Source of the DNA: Chrysopilus asiliformis
Taxonomy: Eukaryota > Arthropoda > Insecta > Diptera > Rhagionidae
Length of the DNA: 64,000 nt
Assembly (NCBI GenBank): GCA_964034945.1
Contig: OZ035962.1
Coordinates: 94,744,784 to 94,808,783 of the forward strand
Direction of reading: 5' to 3'
Shown here: positions 57,371-64,000 of the stretch, in pieces
How the letters are laid out: each line of letters opens with the position of its first letter
Numbering within the stretch: position 1 is the stretch's first letter
Translations under genes and position numbers: made by a program
Notes under the pieces: model-generated
Database searches by the model: none
Told to the model about the DNA's origin: nothing
Seen by the model: the letters and a program-made list of their open reading frames with translations, nothing else

Positions 57371-58546
57371 ATATGCAATACAGCAGTGTAAAAAAAGTCA
57401 GTTAATTTATCAAATACCCTGTTCTAATTAAATGAAATTGTATTGGATTTTTTTAAATATGATAAATTCGCAATTTTTACAATCAAATCCCAATACATAA
57501 TACTATTTTTTATTTTTTTCTTGAGATATCAAATTTACATACCAGATTTTAAATTTAAAGTCTCAATGTTTACATTTTCCCCCGTTGCGGTTAAAATCAA
57601 TTTCGTCTACTCCAGTTTTAGTCTTCACTTTTCAATTGTTAGAATTTTGAGGGTCTACTGTTATTGAACGCCCCACAAAAAACAAGAAGACAGGCAGTCA
57701 CACATACTTTTTCCCAAACACAACGCATCCCGATGATCAACAAAATCGAAAGTGCCTACCAGGAGACTGTGGAAAAGCAAAAGAAAAGCAGATCTCTGTG
57801 AGACTTTTTGTTGTTTAACTTTGGGAATTTGTCTGCTTGGATGAAAGAAAAGAAGAAACATTACCCTCGAATGATGTATTCACAATCGAACTGATCTGTA
57901 TATGTAGACGAACAAGGGATATTGTTATTATTATTTGGGGTATGTTATTTTTGCTGCTATTGATTTGAATCAATGTAGTCGACTTCTTATGTTCTCTCAT
58001 TGACTTTCTTTATTCCTTAACGTGATATTCGTGTTGTTTCCGATAAAGGATGCATGAATGAATGAAAGTCGGGAAAGGACAATCTGACTTGATCGAATCG
58101 AATTGAATCGAAAGGAAAATATAACAGAATTTGGTGATAATAATTGAGTGGGCAAAGTTGATCCCTTTTTATTTTATTTGGATCTTATAATGGCAACGAT
58201 TGATGATTAATTTCCATTTTGACATGTCTAACATAAGAGGGTCAATTATTGTTTTTAATAAATGTTAATTCATCGAGCACTCAAATATTGAGGTGTATAT
58301 CTTTGGGTAATTAATTCTAAGATGATTAGGTAATATTGAACCAAGTAACATTTTCATATTGTTTAGAAATCAATAATGTCGGTTTAAACTTGGTTGGATC
58401 CTAATTGGTGTATGATGAATATAATGACTATAATTATGACTTAATATATGAGAATCACTTCATTTGTTGCTTCATTTTATGTAAATCATTTAACCAACTT
58501 TAATATTTTACGAGTTTTCTCTACAAAATTCCAAATCGTTTAATCA
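57371..58546. other. 1.2 kb without a recognised feature
   Basis: AT-rich. Several ATGATGAATATAATGACTAT-like runs near 58408. No frame with motif. Confidence 0.4.
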
Positions 58547-58780
58547 GGGCAGCAATCATGTATTCCGACGCGTCTCTGTCTTTCGACTTCGACGCAGCTT
58601 TTAAATCTTGACTTCGCGATATCAGCAGCTTCAAATTTCCTGGAGTGACAGTCAGAATCACGTTTCAATTCATAGTAACGATTCCGCGAAATTTCAAGCT
58701 GCAGATATGCCGAAGTCAAGAGTTAAAAGCTGCGTCGAAATCGAAAGACAGAGACGCGTCGGAATACATGATTGGTGCCC
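58547..58780. mobile_element. Palindromic MITE (234 bp)
   Basis: Left arm GGGCAGCAATCATGTATTCC then GACGCGTCTCTGTCTTTCGA; the right arm is the inverse with one or two changes, ending ATGATTGGTGCCC. Arms are about 60 bp with TTAAAAGCTGCGTCGAA at the inner side. No target duplication could be seen. The 65-residue frame at 58608-58805 merely crosses it. Confidence 0.8.
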
Positions 58781-58803
58781 GGTAGGCCATATTTTAAAAA
58801 AAT

Positions 58804-59475
58804 AAGAAAAACTACGATTCCCAGGGGCTAAGCGTCAAATACTCTATATGAGAGCAGACAAAATTTTTATTTAAAAAAAAATCAATTTGTATGGGAGAGG
58901 AGGATTGGTCCGATTGGATTTTGATATTTAGAACGGTATGAAAATCATATTCATACCAAACCATATTCTAAACACATTTAGTTTTCATAAATTTTTCGAT
59001 ACTGTGCACCGTTTTCGAGAAAATAGAAAAAAATTATTCAATTTGTATGGGAGGAGGGGAAGGGGTGATCCGACTGAATTTTATTGTATAGATAAGTTAT
59101 GTAAAATCATATTCTAATTACATATTATGTTTATAAATTTTTCAATACGACTCACCGTTTTCGAGAATATTGTAAAAAACTTTTTCGTTTGTATGGGAGA
59201 GGTGGGAAGGAATGGTCCGATTTTGACTGTTCTGATTTTGCCTAATGGTCCAATTTTGTCCAGAACTTACCCTAGCCATTTACGAGAAACGCAACTATAC
59301 AAAACTTCAAGTCTTTAGCTCAATTCTTTCGAAAGTTATGGTGTTATAGACGGACAGACGGATGGACGAACATGCGAAAATCTAAATCTTTTGTCATCCC
59401 AAGCACCCTGATGTAGTTCATTTTTGTGTCCGACGATTGGTTCTCGATGCGTTACTTACGTTATACTAAATCTTA
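58804..59475 (-). mobile_element. Helentron-like element, family B, copy 5
   Basis: Minus orientation: starts AGGGGCTAAGCGTCAAATAC, contains ACTGTGCACCGTTTTCGAGA, CGTTTGTATGGGAGAGGTGG, core TTCAAGTCTTTAGCTCAATT, a short GACR run (59350-59367), AGCACCCTGATGTAGTTCAT and ends near TTACGTTATACTAAATCTTA. Confidence 0.7.
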
Positions 59476-61509
59476 TGCTTTTCATAAAAAGTATAAACAC
59501 AAGATTAAAAAGTAATTTTAAGCAAAAAAAAAATATTTAATTATATTTAATTTTTTTAACTATACTAAATTTTATCTTTTCATTCAATTTCAGGTATGTT
59601 TCTTCTATCATTATCTCAGTTTTTGTATGTAAGTAAATGTTGAAACTGTTTTAAAAAAAAAATGTTTTTTAAAACTTTGGATTCCCTACACCAAACAGGA
59701 CGCAACGGCCAGCGTTTGAGTAACTTTCCCCAGTAGGCACAAAAAGTTATTTAGGAGAGGACAGAACGGGTGTCCCAATTGCATTTTAATATATGGAAGA
59801 ATTATCAAAACACGCATTCTAAAAAAATGAAATTATTTTGAAAACCTCGCCCATTTCATGTATGCGAAGAATACACTTTTTCTAAAGGTCCAGAAAATTA
59901 ATTCAATTAATTTTTCCATTCCCATACTTGAAAAATTCCGAAAACATATGCTGCGTTGGTAGATAGGAAGCAAGATAATACTCTGCACGATGTCAAAGAC
60001 AAAATTCCTTTTCGTATAAAAAAATGTTTAAAGGAAGGCTTAATATCCGGTCATTCATATGTATAATCAACAAATTCATTCATAGGACCATCCTGATGAT
60101 GATGATGGCGATGGGTCCCTTTGGACTCTGGCTATATGTATGCAAAAAAGGAAATCAACGGCATAAACTTGAAGACATCCCATGATTATCATCTCTTCTT
60201 TTCTTTCAATCCCTACCCAGCCTGGATGCTCTAAAACGAAAAAGTACAAATCCAAAAGCCATGAAGTATAAAAATGAGACCCCAGAGGGGATAACGAGTT
60301 TTAAGGAAGTGGCCTTTAAAGAATATGAAAAAAAACAATGAATAACTAACTCCTTCCAAAACCCGTTGATCACAAGTTATGCTCCTTTTTTGCGGTCGAT
60401 TCGGGACCAGCATTGTCCTACATCATCCACATCAGGATCGACCGTTGGTCTTTAATGTTGGCTGTTCCTATACAGTTTCGTAGCCCGGAGTAGGTTATGC
60501 TTCCCGATGGTCTTTCTCTATGGGTCTTTTAAAGCATTTTTATCATTTATATGATATGCTGGTGTATTTCTCACGGACTCTACATTCAGTTTTTGTAGAC
60601 ATATCGTGTCCTTTCACTGAATGGGTTTTTTTTAATAAAAAAAAAGATTTTTTTTTTGCTGTTGCCTCCTCCGTTCTCATAAAACTATTTGATAAGTGCG
60701 GTCGATGGTATCAACGAGGACTATTCACTAAAAAAATGTGTGCTTTTGCCTCGAACAATAAACTAAAAAAAAATGGATGGAAAGGCCATGTCCGTCATAT
60801 TAAATAGCCGTGGGATCAAATTATGCTAAAATGTTTGTAGCGCAATTTCAAATAATATAGCCAAGCCAATGGTAAAAATTAATATGAAGTTTTTTTTTGT
60901 CTGCTCACTGCATGACTTCCCAACGAACATAAAATTGTGCTTTCTATCAGTGTTGTGCATAAAGAAAAACTTGCAGATTTATGTATCGCAAACGATTTAT
61001 GAGAGGCTTGTCATTGGTTTTAGAATTTTAGGTCACGATTTATTTATTTTTTCTTTAAAGTATGCACTTTAAGGACTTCAATATGAGGGAATCGAAATAC
61101 AGAAACATTAGAGTGTGTCTTAAAAAAAACATCAGGTGCAAATATGAATATTTTACCCAAATTTTTGAAATTTGAAGTTTCTGGAATTTTGTTGCTTGAA
61201 TTCTTCTTTCATCCAGGAACCAAAATTCAGCGATGATTTGTCATAGGAAATCCTTTATGAAAACTATATTTTAATGATGAAATCTTACACTGTCGAAAAA
61301 AAGAAGTCAATCACCCACCGAAATGGAGTTTCCGGAAGTGCATCACCTTTCGGAAAAAATCGAACTTCAGGCTAGGTTCCCTGTGGGTGTTAATTTTAAA
61401 CATTTTTTCGGTGTGAAACCATATTATTAGAGGAGTTAAAAAAACAAATAAATTTCACCTACACGCATTCTTACTTACAAATATTATTTCTTACAAGCAT
61501 TTGAGGTGT
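59476..61509. other. 2.0 kb without a recognised feature
   Basis: AT-rich, with CATCCTGATGATGATGATGG (60088). The 95-residue frame at 60520-60807 contains two Lys/Asn homopolymer parts and no motif. Confidence 0.4.
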
Positions 61510-61725
61510 GGCCGTGTTCATAATTGCAGATTTAACGCAGTACTAACGCAGTGCGTTCATCATCATAGCTGCGCAGTGTGCAGTACGTTCATGAAAGCAG
61601 CCTGCAGAAAAATTTCTGCAGCAATTGCGCAGCAAGCGCAGTAAAGAAATTGAGCTGACAATAAAGCAGCAGAAAGTGACTTTTGTGCAGTACTGCGTTA
61701 GATTTCTGCAATTATGAACGCAGCC
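61510..61725. mobile_element. CTGCAG/GCAGT-rich MITE
   Basis: Inverted ends GGC-x3-GTTCATAATTGCAGA (left) and TCTGCAATTATGAAC-x3-GCC (right), 216 bp. The inside repeats GCAGTACT, GCGCAG and TGCAG words. A TGT on both outer sides may be a 3-bp target duplication. Confidence 0.75.
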
Positions 61726-64000
61726 TGTTTTGAAAGTTCAAGTGAAATTTTGAAGCCTTTTCGAAGTAAAATTCAAAATTTCAAAATTCAAATTAGGCGA
61801 ATTTTTAACTCCTTAATACAAGAATGTCAAAATAACTCCGCGCTATGGTGTTAATTTTTTCTGAATCACACTTCGCAGTGCTTACTTTTAATTATATTTG
61901 AGGCGCTGTTAATTTGTCCTCGGATTTTTTGGAAAGTGTAGGAACCGCCGTGTTGCCTGCTTGTCTTCGTCTCGCTTTTTATTCGTTATATGCGGCGGAA
62001 AGAAAAATCTTACTAGTTTTGTGTAAACTAACATTAATTATAATAAATTAATAATAAAAATGAAACCAAAATATTTTCCAAAGCTTCAGTAGGTAGTAAT
62101 GAAAAGGTACGATCAGGTTTTTCAATCATAGCTAAAAAAAAATCTTAGAATAATTTATAACTATTTTTACCACTGGAAAATTTTGATATTTATTCCCAAA
62201 AATTAATATGATGACTTACTCACACCCCCAATAATTATCGTTTTTATGTGCTCTTCGTTTTTCTAATTCATTGTGCCTTTTTCGCTGCCAATCCGCTAAA
62301 GAAAGTGCCATTAAACTCTTAAGTATTTTTTCCCATTAGAATGACTTCTTGCACTAAATCTCAGCGGTTCAGTGTACTATCAACATTTCATGTAGTCTGG
62401 AAATCGTTCCTGTGTCAATTTTTTGTTGTTGTTGTTTCTAACCAATATACTCACCATTTGAACTAACACAATGTTTCGCTATTTCTTGAGAGTTAACTGT
62501 AAGAAAAGACATGTGTCTCATACTTTTTTTTCATTCACAAAAGCTAGTAACATCTTGTAGTCTCTCAATTGGTGTATATCTTAGTTTTTTTGACTATAGC
62601 AATTTGAAAATGTAAGCACATAAATGTGTAAAATATGTGCATAAAAGTGATATATTCCAATGTATATCTACGTTTCTCTGGAGACAGTTTCATGCAAAAT
62701 AAGGAAAACACGATGAAACCCAAAAGATACATTGGAGAACAAGAGTTTCAGCTTAGAATTTCTCTACAGGGATGTCCATAGGATAGTAGTGCCGAATTCT
62801 ACTTTTAATATTGCATTTTTATAGTTTTATATACGTTCTCAAATACAATCATAGTCACATCCAATGCCAAAAAAGGAGTTTTCCAGATAAAGAACTAGAT
62901 GGGCACGTCACAAGTTGTCTGCTGAAAGTAACAAGTCAAGACGGCGACAAAACACAAGAAAAAGGAACCACCACAACAAAATATAGCGGAAGGTATCGCA
63001 ATATACATATTGCGACAGGAATGTATCTATAGATATATGAAAACCATATATAATGGATAACGAGAGGGAATCTCTCTCCTGTGTAGGCGAAGCAAGACAC
63101 GAATATGCGATAAATTGGATGTGAAGGGCAGAAACACGGTGCAATAACAGAAAAAAAGATTGAAAAATTGAATAAATAATAAAAAATGCTATGACATTTC
63201 TTAAGGTAAAAGGAATAAACGCGTCTGACTTGAAGGAGAACGAAAAATGTTAAAAAATCAGTAAGCCAAAAAAAAAATATTCAACACCTTACACAGCAGA
63301 TTCAAAGATCAGGTTTTCGCACAACTCTCTACTCTTGTCTCATTTCATTTTTTTTTAACAGCGTACAACAAAGATGTTTTTGCTGTGGAAAATCAAGTAA
63401 AGTGAAGCAAAAAATCATCTCGCAAATTAAGAAACATCTTTTGTTAATGTCATGTAACTTTTATTCATTTACAATGAAAAATTTTGTTGCCATAAGGCGA
63501 CTTTTAAAATATTGAAATTTTGGTTTCCTTTTCAGACGGTAAACCCTTAAATGTGCAAAATTTCGGAAATATAAAAAATTACGCTACAGTAATTTTTGCC
63601 TTTTCGGATCCAACGCTTCACCTCTCGTCCTACTTTTTCTCAGTTTTTTATGTTTGACTCATGTGTGTAACAACAATTTCTAAAATAGTCTGAAACTGTT
63701 CGAAATGCTGCTTTAATCGCCACGGAGTTGCCACCGGCTCAAGTGTTATTTCAGCCCTCACAATAAAAAAATAATTTTACATTGGAATTCAGCCTCAAAA
63801 TTAAAAGTAAAAGTAAAGTGTGCACTGAAAAACTCTCAACGCTTTTATCTTACTTTAATTTTTGAGGCCAAAACCAAACGTAAAACAGTTTTTTTTTTTG
63901 TTTTCAGTACATTTTAAAACCTTATATTTAAAAAAAAAAATATTTTTTGACAAGAAATGTCAGATTTTCTTTAGACGCAGCTTGGCTGCATTCCGCACGT
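61726..64000. other. 2.3 kb without a recognised feature
   Basis: AT-rich to the end of the window. No element boundary, RNA gene or coding frame that I can support. Confidence 0.4.

Noticed and set aside
58608..58805. 65-residue frame
   Set aside because: Runs through the palindromic MITE at 58547-58780.

Overview
The window is AT-rich, animal nuclear DNA, most likely from an insect and probably a dipteran. The signs are a Ty3/gypsy-type LTR retrotransposon, elements of the mini-me/DINE-1 (Helentron-like) kind with GTCY microsatellite arrays, mariner and pogo/Tigger remnants, and very short introns with GT/AG borders. There is no operon, tRNA or rRNA gene that I can support. The DNA looks like intergenic or intronic sequence full of mobile elements, and only one short stretch (43.8-44.3 kb, minus strand) looks like a host gene.

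Layout. 0.2-1.2 kb: pogo-like DNA transposon remnant with a PHD-like finger. 1.8-2.1 kb, 4.2-4.8 kb and 6.3-7.0 kb: three different Helentron-like elements. 9.5-9.7 kb: mariner transposase fragment. 12.9-13.3 kb: a GAGAGT-rich MITE. 15.7-16.2 kb: mini-me-like element. 17.5-28.2 kb: a nest in which a 10.2-kb LTR retrotransposon (17785-27948, two LTRs of 1966 bp, AAGG target duplication) sits inside a Helentron-like element. 31.7-33.7 kb: Tigger-like element next to two Helentron-like elements. 36.0-36.5 kb: another mini-me copy. 39.6-42.0 kb: a MITE inside a MITE, then a four-layer nest (Tigger-like, mini-me, MITE, MITE). 43.8-44.3 kb: two exons of an unidentified membrane-anchored protein. 44.7-46.3 kb: a TIR element holding a second element with a 121-bp tandem array. 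46.5 kb: MITE with a 9-bp target duplication. 50.2-51.4 kb: two Helentron-like elements. 56.2-57.4 kb: Helentron-like element with 122-bp repeats and a MITE inside. 58.5-59.5 kb and 61.5 kb: two more MITEs and a Helentron-like copy.

How it works. The only near-complete mobile element is the retrotransposon. Gag is followed by a protease/RT/RNase H/integrase polyprotein, entered through a textbook A-AAA-AAA minus-one slippery site. A second frame break lies between protease and RT at a six-A run, so this copy may be defective or may use an unusual second shift. Almost everything else is non-autonomous: short TIR elements and Helentron-like elements that would need enzymes from elsewhere in the genome. 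All coordinates of repeats come from reading and aligning by eye; family names rest on structure and remembered features, not on a database search.
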